Below, one piece after another: positions 1 through 8,133 of a stretch of DNA of 64,000 bases. The notes below the pieces were generated by a model. That model saw only the letters and a program-made list of their open reading frames with translations. It had not been told where the DNA came from and searched no databases. The stretch's first letter is position 1. Every line of letters starts with the position of its first letter. The DNA comes from Hallerella succinigenes (lineage in GTDB: Bacteria; Fibrobacterota; Fibrobacteria; Fibrobacterales; Fibrobacteraceae), in the NCBI RefSeq assembly GCF_002797675.1, contig NZ_PGEX01000001.1, positions 992,001 through 1,056,000 of the forward strand. The letters are read 5' to 3'. The translations under genes and the position numbers were made by a program.

Positions 1-2
1 GG

Positions 3-1544
3 AACCCGGCATTCAACCCGAGCTATACAGCCGTCGCAGCATTCCAATTGTTCTATGAAGTGACAAGCGATAGTTTTTGGCAGACGGCGATTTCGACGTC
101 CCTTACCCATTTGCGCGCTTGCCAGAACTCCGTGACCGGCCTGATGCCGGACTGGTGCGACTGGAGCTCGCATCAGGCGATTCAGCCTAACGCTGCCGTT
201 TCGGGTGGATATCTGGGATTTTATGACGATGCGGCCCGCACTCCGTGGAGACTCGCCTGGGGCTATGCCTGGTACGGCATTGCTGGCGCCAAGGAAGCTA
301 ACGACGCGATTATCGGCTGGCTCGATTCCGCCACTTATGGATACGCAGGCATGATCCTTCCGGGCTACAACCTAGACGGTTCTTCGGACAACGAAGTGTT
401 CGTTTCGTCTACCTATGCAGGCGGCCTCGGTCTTTCGATGCTTTCGGCAGACGCTCCGAAGTCCTACCTGGAAAACCTGTATTACACGCTTTCCAATACA
501 GAAGGCAAGGAAACTTTGACCGCATCCAAGGGTGAAAATTACTTTGCTGCGACGTTGAACGTTCTTTACATGCTCCTTCTCACCGGTAACATGCCGAACT
601 TCTACAATATGGAAGGTTACACGGTCTTTACTCCGGACCCGACGAATGTTCTGACTCCGTCCGCTCCGGCAGGCACATTGATGCCAGTGGGTTCGGGCGC
701 AACGATTTCCGGTTTCTGGAACTGGGGCGGTTACTCGGATAAATTCGGCGTTACCAAGATGTATCCGGATTCCGGCAGCACGGCGATTTACCAGCAGGAC
801 GACGGTTCTTACGTTGTCGCCATGGAAGCTTTCCTCGCTCCGGAACCGACCTATATCGGCGGCGTGGAATTGAACTACCCGTTTGCCGGTGTCGCATGTT
901 CCTTTGACGAAGACGAAAGCTATTATGACTTGAGCGACATTTCCACGGTTCACGTCGTTTACAAGAGCCAGGGCGTGATGCGTTTCGCCCTCCTTGACCA
1001 GGAAACTTTGCTTCAGGATCAAGAAGGCGGCGAACCGGGCTACTACCTGCATCCGACCGAAGATTGGAGAGCTATCGACATCGATATTACAGCCAATGCA
1101 AACGATGTCTTCAACTCTCTCACTTACCCGTCTTGGGTGAACTTCGAAAGCTACCGTTCTGACGTTGTCAAGGCGGTTCGCGGTTTCAAGTTCGACGTGA
1201 AAATGCAAAAGGCTGGCTACGCTTCCTTCGCCCTGAAGGAAGTAAGCCTTCTCGATGCAACAGGAAACGTCGTCACGAACTTGAAAGACATTAACGGCAT
1301 TCAAACTCCAAAGGTTACTGTCCAGAAGTCCCTGCTTCGTCGCGAAGGGAATCAAATCTATTACCAGCAGGCTTCGAACGGTGCAAAGCTCCGCGTTTAT
1401 GACTTGAACGGCACTCTGCTTTCTTCCAAGAGCATCCAGGGTTCCGGTCAGGTTGCCATCGATCAGCTTGCTCCGGCTAGCGGCCTGTACGTTCTGCGTC
1501 TTTCGGACGGTGCCAATTCTCAAACTCTGAAAATTCAGAAATAA
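3..1544 (+). CDS. GH8 family glycanase, 5'-truncated by window edge, with C-terminal sorting domain
   Basis: Secreted endo-acting glycoside hydrolase of family 8 (cellulase/xylanase type), probably hydrolysing beta-1,4 glucan or xylan outside the cell. Translation is open from base 3, so the signal peptide and the start of the catalytic domain lie upstream; 513 residues are visible. GH8 landmarks are NPSY near the first visible residues, MPDWCDW, and the DDAARTPWRLAWGYAW stretch typical of the alpha/alpha-barrel active-site region. After a Pro/Thr-rich linker (about residue 220) comes a beta-rich module of about 200 residues that looks like a galactose-binding-type carbohydrate module. The last 75 residues (LRVYDLNGTLL to LKIQK) form a sorting-type domain common on Fibrobacter secreted enzymes. 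The next gene follows after 37 bases on the same strand. Family call is from motifs; substrate is inferred. Confidence 0.85.
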   Translation, partial: NPAFNPSYTAVAAFQLFYEVTSDSFWQTAISTSLTHLRACQNSVTGLMPDWCDWSSHQAIQPNAAVSGGYLGFYDDAARTPWRLAWGYAWYGIAGAKEANDAIIGWLDSATYGYAGMILPGYNLDGSSDNEVFVSSTYAGGLGLSMLSADAPKSYLENLYYTLSNTEGKETLTASKGENYFAATLNVLYMLLLTGNMPNFYNMEGYTVFTPDPTNVLTPSAPAGTLMPVGSGATISGFWNWGGYSDKFGVTKMYPDSGSTAIYQQDDGSYVVAMEAFLAPEPTYIGGVELNYPFAGVACSFDEDESYYDLSDISTVHVVYKSQGVMRFALLDQETLLQDQEGGEPGYYLHPTEDWRAIDIDITANANDVFNSLTYPSWVNFESYRSDVVKAVRGFKFDVKMQKAGYASFALKEVSLLDATGNVVTNLKDINGIQTPKVTVQKSLLRREGNQIYYQQASNGAKLRVYDLNGTLLSSKSIQGSGQVAIDQLAPASGLYVLRLSDGANSQTLKIQK

Positions 1545-1581
1545 GCGTTCAACTTGGGAGTGGGTACCTTAGGAGATTTCT

Positions 1582-3786
1582 ATGAAGAAACTTACCAAAC
1601 TTCTCGTCGCAGGCGCCTTGGCGTTTGCGGCAGCCGCCTCGGCGGACGCCACAACCGCCAAGCCTTACCGAGTAGGTCCGGTGCAAAACTACGGCGCGCT
1701 CGGCACCAGCGGAGGTGAAGTCATCAGCCAAAAAACCAATAAGCCCGCAATGCTTCGCGGCGTAAGCCTTTTCTGGTCCGATGCAACCGGCTTGCAATAT
1801 TACAAACCGGACGTCATCGCGTGGGCAGCCAAGAATTTGGGCATCGATGTGTTCCGCTTTGCCATGGGCGTGCAGTATTACGACAGCAACGGCGGCACAA
1901 GCAATCCGATGGAAGAAGGCTATTCTTACATGACCTCTCCGGAAACCTATATTTCCAAAGTGGACCAGATGGTACAAGCGGCGGTGGAAAACGACGTCTA
2001 TATCATCATTGACTGGCACAGCCACCGTGCAGAAAACGAAATCACGGCAGCAGATACCTTCTTTACCCGCATGGCAAAGACCTACGGCAAGATTCCGAAC
2101 GTGATTTTTGAAATCTACAACGAGCCGGTGAACACCGCATGGTCCACCATCACAAGCTATGCAAACACCGTTGCAGGTCACATTCGCCAATACAGCGACA
2201 ACCTGATTCTCGTAGGAACCCCGAGCTGGTCCCAGCTCACTAACTACGGTGACGTCACAGCCACAAACGTGGCGTATGTATTCCACTTCTACGCAGGAAC
2301 TCACACAGTTGGCACATTCGGCAGCCGCATTTCCGCTGCAAAGAAAGCAGGCAATGCCGTGTTTATTTCGGAATGGGGCACCACAGCCGCAGACGGCAAG
2401 GGTTCCGCAAACGAAAGTAACACAAACGACTGGCTTTCCTTTATGGAAACGAACCGTATCAGTAACTGCAACTGGAGCCTTCGCCAATACACAAGCCCCG
2501 TGGATAATTCTGAAGAAGGATCCGCGATCTTTGCAGGCAATGCCTTCCTCACCAATGCGGAAGACTTGAATAATGCGACCTATACAGCTTCCGGCACGAT
2601 TGTGAAGAATTATCTATCCAAGTACAAAGGCAGCTGGGCAGACTCTTTGATTGCGGGCAACACGAGCGGTTCTTGCCACTTCAACAGCACGACCGTTACC
2701 GAAACAGCAGGTGCTCTCACGACACTCCTGAAATCCGGTTGTTCGTACACCTCTAGCGATGAAACGGTAGCCTCGGTGAACGGAAGCACGTTGAACATTC
2801 TCTCTGCTGGTTATGCCATTTTGACGGCAAACGACAATTCTCAATCGATCGTTGTCGTTGAAAAAGAACCGGAACAGATCGTATCTGGCCTTTCCGACTT
2901 CACCTGTCGTTATGGCGGATCCTGCACTCAGAGCCATTCCATGGTCAACTACTCTGGTACAAGCGACTACGAAACGCTTTTGACTACATCCTTCACAACG
3001 GTTCAAGGCGGAGCTCTGACTTTTGAATCCTTGACTCCAGAAATTCTTACAGTTAAACTGGCCACCTGCACAAATTCCAAATACTGCTACAGTGCTTTGA
3101 ATTCGACAGCCGTGATGGCAGAATTCACCACTGTCCTCGGCGATGGCAAAATCCGCGTTACCGCTCCGGCAGTTTCCGGTTACCGCGCCATGGACGATAC
3201 GATTACGGTCACATTCGCCAAGGGTCAGCAACGTATCTATTCAAAGTTCAAGAATAGAACTTTAACTTTCGGTGCCGTTACCGAAGCGAACGCTCTCCCC
3301 GACACGATGATGGCAGAACAGATTCCGGTTTCTTACACGTATAACGGAGCCGAATTCTCCCCATACCTGCAAAAGGTCGGCACAACGATCGTCGCTGGCA
3401 CAGAAAACGCGATTGTGAAGATTACGGCTACCGCTCCGGAAACCGACCACTACGAAGCCTTCGAAAAGTCGATTACCGTAATTGTCGGCGACAGCGCTGC
3501 CGCAGTCAACAAGGATGAATATTACGCCACCCCGATTATTTCCAAGGCAGATGTCGCACCGTTCCGCACTCAGGTGCAAAACAACAGCCTTTTGCTCCAG
3601 GTTCCGCAGGCAGGCCTTGTGCAGTGGACAGTTTTCTCTTCCTTGGGCAAGGTTGTCGCTTCGAACAAGGAACACATGTCTGCAGGCTCCCACCTGATTT
3701 CCTTGGAACAGATTCCGACAGGTTCTTACTTCCTCAAGGTCCGTCAAGGTACAAACGTCGGTTCCTTCCACTGGAACAAGCGCTAA
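1582..3786 (+). CDS. Secreted modular GH5 endoglucanase
   Basis: Cleaves internal beta-1,4 bonds of cellulose-like glucans by the retaining mechanism of family GH5. A signal peptide (MKKLTKLLVAGALAFAAAAS) starts after a GGAG-type ribosome site. The GH5 barrel spans about residues 30-350. The general acid/base is Glu181 in EIYNEP and the nucleophile Glu264 in ISEWG, with supporting WHSH (about 145) and FHFYAGTHT (about 235). Residues about 360-660 are Ser/Thr-rich Ig-like beta domains, with Cys-rich stretches that may be disulphide bonded. The last 70 residues are a sorting-type domain ending GSFHWNKR. It follows the GH8 gene closely and ends at a strong terminator, so the two probably form one transcript. 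Exact Cel5 subtype cannot be set from sequence alone. Confidence 0.9.
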   Translation: MKKLTKLLVAGALAFAAAASADATTAKPYRVGPVQNYGALGTSGGEVISQKTNKPAMLRGVSLFWSDATGLQYYKPDVIAWAAKNLGIDVFRFAMGVQYYDSNGGTSNPMEEGYSYMTSPETYISKVDQMVQAAVENDVYIIIDWHSHRAENEITAADTFFTRMAKTYGKIPNVIFEIYNEPVNTAWSTITSYANTVAGHIRQYSDNLILVGTPSWSQLTNYGDVTATNVAYVFHFYAGTHTVGTFGSRISAAKKAGNAVFISEWGTTAADGKGSANESNTNDWLSFMETNRISNCNWSLRQYTSPVDNSEEGSAIFAGNAFLTNAEDLNNATYTASGTIVKNYLSKYKGSWADSLIAGNTSGSCHFNSTTVTETAGALTTLLKSGCSYTSSDETVASVNGSTLNILSAGYAILTANDNSQSIVVVEKEPEQIVSGLSDFTCRYGGSCTQSHSMVNYSGTSDYETLLTTSFTTVQGGALTFESLTPEILTVKLATCTNSKYCYSALNSTAVMAEFTTVLGDGKIRVTAPAVSGYRAMDDTITVTFAKGQQRIYSKFKNRTLTFGAVTEANALPDTMMAEQIPVSYTYNGAEFSPYLQKVGTTIVAGTENAIVKITATAPETDHYEAFEKSITVIVGDSAAAVNKDEYYATPIISKADVAPFRTQVQNNSLLLQVPQAGLVQWTVFSSLGKVVASNKEHMSAGSHLISLEQIPTGSYFLKVRQGTNVGSFHWNKR

Positions 3787-3825
3787 ATTCTAAGCCTTCG
3801 CCTTTCGCCTAAGCACAAACATTTC

Positions 3826-3849
3826 GCCCCGCAAGAGCGGGGCTTTTTT
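3826..3849 (+). terminator. Intrinsic terminator after the GH8-GH5 pair
   Basis: A perfect 7-bp stem GCCCCGC / GCGGGGC with loop AAGA is followed by six T residues, 39 bases after the GH5 stop codon. Confidence 0.9.
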
Positions 3850-3927
3850 GCGTACCGATTGACTCATCCTAAAGAAGCTCACAAGCTCTAAAGTTCAATC
3901 CATGAATCGTACAAGCATAAAAGGAAC

Positions 3928-3946
3928 CCGCCGGCATAGCCGGCGG
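3928..3946. repeat. Palindrome between convergent genes
   Basis: CCGCCGGC-ATA-GCCGGCGG forms an 8-bp perfect stem. It lacks a T-run on either side, so it is a structural element of unknown role between two proper terminators. Confidence 0.5.
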
Positions 3947-3959
3947 ATTTGAATACATA

Positions 3960-3992
3960 CAAAAAGACCGTCCTCGATGAGGACGGTCTTTG
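3960..3992 (-). terminator. Intrinsic terminator of the outer-membrane operon
   Basis: A 13-bp stem (AAAGACCGTCCTC with its complement, loop of three bases) lies 23 bases beyond the stop codon of the GH18-like gene and is followed by a T-run when read on the minus strand. Confidence 0.85.
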
Positions 3993-4014
3993 AAATTCTT
4001 TGACGTTAGAAGAA

Positions 4015-5073
4015 TTACTTTTTCTTCTTAGCCTTGTAATCCACATCCGGGCGGAGTTCAAGGCCAATCGTCACCATCAAGGAAACGATCGGTTCCGTGT
4101 GGTCTTCAGAAAGGTCATAAGCAGCCACGCCAGCATAACCTTCGGACTTCACCGTTTCAGCCAAAGCCTTCACGGAAGGAATGCCCATGAAGACGATCGA
4201 TTCGATTTCGCTGGTAGCAATTTCAGACTTCGAGGCTTCATCGAAAGAAACCTTGTAATCCGGAGCTTCGAACTTCTTCATCAATTCCTTATAGGCGAGA
4301 ACACCTTCGTTACCACTACCGACACCCGTCTGAGCTTCGCCGAGTGCCTTGGCGCCCATAAAGCTCTTGCCGTAGAAGAATACGACCGGGAGAATCTTAT
4401 CCTTTTCAACGCCCTTCGACGTCAAAGCGTTCATCGCTTCTTCAAATGCAGCAACGCTCTGGTTCGGCTTGAGTTCAGAAACTTCTTCCGTCATCTGATC
4501 CGGAACGAATACAGTCACATATTCCGCATTGTTCAGAACAGAACCGTCGTAAGCATCAGCAGAAGAAAGCGGATACGTGGCAATCGAAAGGGTCTTGTCG
4601 CCGAGAGCTTCCTTAAGGGAAGTGACGAGAGCGGCAAAGCCTTCAGCGTTTTCAGCCGTTATGTTCTGCCAGTCCAGTTCCATGCCTGCAGCACCGTTTT
4701 CATCGAGAAAAGAAGCGACATTGCTTGCAAAAGTACCGCGGACTTCTTCCGAAGCGGCGATTTCTGCCAGCGTAGCTTCCTGTTCCATGCCGCCCACCGT
4801 CACAATCAGCTTGACGTTGTTTTCGGCAGAGAGCTTCGAAAGTTCCTTGAAGTTTTCCGCATCGTTTTCGTCAGCGAAAGCGAGCGAACCATCCGAGGAA
4901 GGAAAAAGCGACACATAGTGAATATGGGTCACCATGTTGTAGCGGATATCCTTCGGAGCGAATTGAGAGTACTGGCTCCAGTACGGAAAGTAGCCAACGA
5001 CCTTATCGGCCGCCGCATTCGCGACTGTCGCCATGCCCAATGCGAAAGTAAAAGCAATCAGTTTTAAGTTCAT
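4015..5073 (-). CDS. Secreted GH18-fold protein with degenerate catalytic motif
   Basis: Chitinase-like TIM-barrel protein that is probably not an active chitinase. The signal peptide is MNLKLIAFTFALGMATVANA. GH18 features are the first strand KVVGYFPYWSQY (about residue 25), KLIVTVGG (about 88) and FYGKSFMG. The DxxDxDxE motif has become GAAGMELDWQ, so the acid glutamate position is Gln136 and the first Asp is absent; only Asp134 remains. The end is a lysine run (KAKKKK). The ATG at 5073 is chosen because GAGGATCC precedes it; an upstream GTG overlaps the previous stop. Last gene of the six-gene operon. Inference: a sugar-binding lectin-like role alongside the barrels. Confidence 0.75.
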   Translation of the reverse strand: MNLKLIAFTFALGMATVANAAADKVVGYFPYWSQYSQFAPKDIRYNMVTHIHYVSLFPSSDGSLAFADENDAENFKELSKLSAENNVKLIVTVGGMEQEATLAEIAASEEVRGTFASNVASFLDENGAAGMELDWQNITAENAEGFAALVTSLKEALGDKTLSIATYPLSSADAYDGSVLNNAEYVTVFVPDQMTEEVSELKPNQSVAAFEEAMNALTSKGVEKDKILPVVFFYGKSFMGAKALGEAQTGVGSGNEGVLAYKELMKKFEAPDYKVSFDEASKSEIATSEIESIVFMGIPSVKALAETVKSEGYAGVAAYDLSEDHTEPIVSLMVTIGLELRPDVDYKAKKKK

Positions 5074-5081
5074 AAGGATCC

Positions 5082-5948
5082 TCACTCCGCAATTTCGCGG
5101 ATGATATCATCATCATCTACGCAGTATAACTTGGTCATCGGATAAGATTCCGACTGAATCGGATTCGCCTTTTCTGCATCCGTGCAAGCACGATAAGCCC
5201 AACCGTGAGCCTGACCGTACATCAGATACTGAGAGCTAATTGCAAACGTATCTATCGGGACAGTATTCAAGGCAACGAGATCGTTACGCGTATCTTCGAA
5301 GTTGAAGTAGAGCAGTCTCTTCTTTTTATCACTCGGAATGCCACCTGCTGTCGTATCCTGAGTCGTCACGCAATCCGTGGAATCCACCACCGTCTTCGTG
5401 CTACCGAGCTGCTTCACAATCGAATAAGTGGTTCCGTCGATTTCGTAAGAGACCTCTTCGGTCTTCGTCGAATCCGTATAGCCATCCACCTTCGTGATGG
5501 TCTTGCCGTCTTCAGCGTAAGTCAAAGAGCCGAGATAAACGGTCACCGGAGTTCCATTCGCCGGCTTCACGCGAACGTAAACCGTATCCACGCCGCAGGT
5601 CGTCACCGGAGTCGTCGAAACGGACCAGTCTTCCGCCCAAAGTTCTTCCGTGTAACCCGCGTAATACGGGTTCACATAAATCTGGTGTAGAATCGCCGTG
5701 TCCGCCATGAAAGCGGCAGAATCCGCTGTCACCGAGTCCGCTTCAAGCGTCAAGCTTGAGTTGTGTGCGGACACGTAATCCTGGATTTGCAAGCTGCGAA
5801 GGCCCGGATGCAATGCCATGTATTCTACAGCGTTGAAATCGCTCGGATAGTTGCCTACCAACGATTCCGAGGAACTTACATCCATCGAGGAGCACGCGGT
5901 CAGCGCAACAGTTCCAAGAGCCAGTAAATAAGAAAGAGATTTTTTCAT
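5082..5948 (-). CDS. Outer-membrane-type lipoprotein of unknown function
   Basis: Begins MKKSLSYLLALGTVALTACSS, a clear lipobox (LTAC), so it should be acylated and anchored in a membrane. The mature protein is acidic and rich in Thr/Asp with short beta-prone repeats; no known domain was recognised. The ATG at 5948 is preferred over an upstream GTG because AAGAGGTG lies at good spacing. It ends 8 bases before the GH18-like ATG and begins 12 bases after the preceding barrel gene, so it is part of the same operon. Inference: an accessory lipoprotein to the three barrels. Confidence 0.75.
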   Translation of the reverse strand: MKKSLSYLLALGTVALTACSSMDVSSSESLVGNYPSDFNAVEYMALHPGLRSLQIQDYVSAHNSSLTLEADSVTADSAAFMADTAILHQIYVNPYYAGYTEELWAEDWSVSTTPVTTCGVDTVYVRVKPANGTPVTVYLGSLTYAEDGKTITKVDGYTDSTKTEEVSYEIDGTTYSIVKQLGSTKTVVDSTDCVTTQDTTAGGIPSDKKKRLLYFNFEDTRNDLVALNTVPIDTFAISSQYLMYGQAHGWAYRACTDAEKANPIQSESYPMTKLYCVDDDDIIREIAE

Positions 5949-5960
5949 AAAACACACCTC

Positions 5961-8117
5961 TTAGAAAGTCACCGTGACATCGGCCATGATTACATTCTTG
6001 TCAATCGAGAATTCATCCGAGATTACACTTGGAATCGAACCGTTTTCGCCAACGCTCATGCGATTGAAGGAAACCTTATCCGTGAGCAAACCATATTGCA
6101 CAGACAGGTAAGAAGCCGGGGCAATCTTGATGCGCGGTCCCACACGGAGAAGCATTTCTTCGGTCTTCGTAATGGCAGCAGTTTCCGTCAGCATCAGCGG
6201 ATTGCCGTATTCCATCGAGACCTTTTCGAAACCAGCCAAGATGCCGACAGGACCCACGAGATTGTCGAAAGTCACGCCAGCCATGATGCGGTCGGACTTG
6301 CGCTTGAAGTAATTGTCTTCTTCTGCATGAGCGTAAGAACCCTGGATCAAAGCCTTGTCGAGAGCGGAAACGAACTGGTCGATACGAACACCGAGGCCAG
6401 CAGCGTATTCCATGAACACGTCATCAGCGGCATCCCAGTTGTAGCGAGCGAAGCGTCCGTTCACAACCACTGCACCATTCCAATCCAAATCGAGGGAAGC
6501 GGCAAAACCCTTGCGGTCCGGAGTGGCAAGGCCGTACGGCAAAGCCATATCCACCGAGACGTTCATGAGGTTCAAAGCTTCGTCGAGTTCAAGACGTTTC
6601 TTCGTATCGGCGATATAACCGTTGCGGTAGAAGTGAGCGTTCTTGTAGTTGTTATAGACGCGAGAGTAGAGGTAACCGGATTCGTCATTTTCCGAAGAAA
6701 GGACGTTTGCCTTTGCCGAAGTGATCAAGTTCGTCACATTCAATGGATTCGAGTTGTAAACCTGGAAGTAGAGGTTTTCAAGGCTCGACATACCGAAGGT
6801 AGAAACAAGGTTCGAGTAAACGGAATCCGAATAGAGAGCGTTTGCGTTCAAGATGACCGTGTTACCGCTGAAGTTCGAAGCCGAAGCGAGTTCAGACCAG
6901 AATTTTGCATCATTCTGCAAGTAACGCCCGCGGAGTTCCACGGCAAGGTCGCTGAACTTGGCCTGGACATACGGTTCCACATAGAGAGCCGAGCCATTGT
7001 CATCCAAGAAGTTTTCCGAAACGGTTTTGTGAGTTGCCTTGGTAATGGAAGAGACGTAAGCGATCGAGTCAAGACCACCGTCTGCATTCGGAACCAAGCC
7101 CTTCTTCAGTGAATAATCCGAATAGGTCTTCTCTGCCGAGTAGTAGAGGTCTGCATTCCACCAGGACATTGCATATTCTGCGTCAAAGCCGATCACCACC
7201 GGAAGATCCGGGAGAATCTTCTTCGTATTGAAACTGAGTTCACCCGAGAAGACCTTGTTGTCGTCGAAAACGACGGAGTCGCTCAAGTCGAGGTCGTGAG
7301 CGAGGAAGCTCAATTCGCGGTCAAAGACATTCACAAAGTTCGCACCGACGTGAGCGCCATAAGCATCCACACCGAGACGGACACCGTAGAGATAACGGTC
7401 AGTCCAGTCAAAGTCGAAGAATGCCTGGTCGTTCTTCTTGGAAATGTTGCGCAGACGGGCACCCGTTGCCTGGAGATGCAAATCATCCACAACACCGAGG
7501 TTACCGCTGTGATAGTCGATGTTCAAGCCGTGGAGCAGACGACGGGAAGTCGTGTCCAAGTTTCTCTTGCTCATCGCTTCTGCGCGAGCCTGCGCAAAGA
7601 TTTCCGGTTCCTGCAGAAGATTCGGCTGCGGAGTGTAAAGAGTGTACGGAGTATAACCGACGCGCATATAGCCCAAGTTAAAGGCGAGATGATCGTCGAG
7701 AATCTTTCCGTCATAAGAGAACCAGTGACCGATAATCGGGTTGTTGTTCTCTTCGTAAGCACTCTGCCAATCCTTGTGAAGGCGAGCTTCTACGCGAACT
7801 TCCGTTTCGGAGCTCGGATGAGCGGTGAGAATCAAGTTCACGTCCGTATAAGCTTGAGTTTCCTGAGTCGGAGAATTGTCGCTGAACTGGTCCGAAGAGG
7901 CCATCGATGTCAAGACGCCAGCCTTTGCAGAACCGTTCACTCGGAGACCGAGGACCGCATCATTCAGGGAATCCAATTTTTCAAGCAGCGACTTCTGCTG
8001 TTCCGCAACACTCTTTTCTGCGGAAGAATCCTGTTCCGGCGCAGCAAAGGCCGTAGCTGCAGAAAGAAGCAGCACCGAAGAGAAACCGAGCAAATGCATT
8101 TTCATATTCGAGTTCAT
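5961..8117 (-). CDS. Large outer-membrane beta-barrel protein (copy A)
   Basis: 718 residues with a signal peptide (to about residue 25, ending TAFA) and then a short polar helix containing LLEKLDSLNDAV. The rest alternates aromatic and polar residues as expected for a many-stranded barrel, and it ends with Phe (VTVTF), the usual signal for barrel assembly. The motif YTPYTLYTPQPNLLQEPEIFAQAR matches in spirit the TLFNPDVEILYEPTIFARKR stretch of the next gene, so the two are paralogues. GGGAGG lies upstream of the ATG. Fibrobacter outer-membrane proteins of this type are suspected in substrate adhesion or sugar uptake; the role here is inferred from the cellulase context. Confidence 0.75.
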   Translation of the reverse strand: MNSNMKMHLLGFSSVLLLSAATAFAAPEQDSSAEKSVAEQQKSLLEKLDSLNDAVLGLRVNGSAKAGVLTSMASSDQFSDNSPTQETQAYTDVNLILTAHPSSETEVRVEARLHKDWQSAYEENNNPIIGHWFSYDGKILDDHLAFNLGYMRVGYTPYTLYTPQPNLLQEPEIFAQARAEAMSKRNLDTTSRRLLHGLNIDYHSGNLGVVDDLHLQATGARLRNISKKNDQAFFDFDWTDRYLYGVRLGVDAYGAHVGANFVNVFDRELSFLAHDLDLSDSVVFDDNKVFSGELSFNTKKILPDLPVVIGFDAEYAMSWWNADLYYSAEKTYSDYSLKKGLVPNADGGLDSIAYVSSITKATHKTVSENFLDDNGSALYVEPYVQAKFSDLAVELRGRYLQNDAKFWSELASASNFSGNTVILNANALYSDSVYSNLVSTFGMSSLENLYFQVYNSNPLNVTNLITSAKANVLSSENDESGYLYSRVYNNYKNAHFYRNGYIADTKKRLELDEALNLMNVSVDMALPYGLATPDRKGFAASLDLDWNGAVVVNGRFARYNWDAADDVFMEYAAGLGVRIDQFVSALDKALIQGSYAHAEEDNYFKRKSDRIMAGVTFDNLVGPVGILAGFEKVSMEYGNPLMLTETAAITKTEEMLLRVGPRIKIAPASYLSVQYGLLTDKVSFNRMSVGENGSIPSVISDEFSIDKNVIMADVTVTF

Positions 8118-8133
8118 TCCTTAGTCCCTCCCA

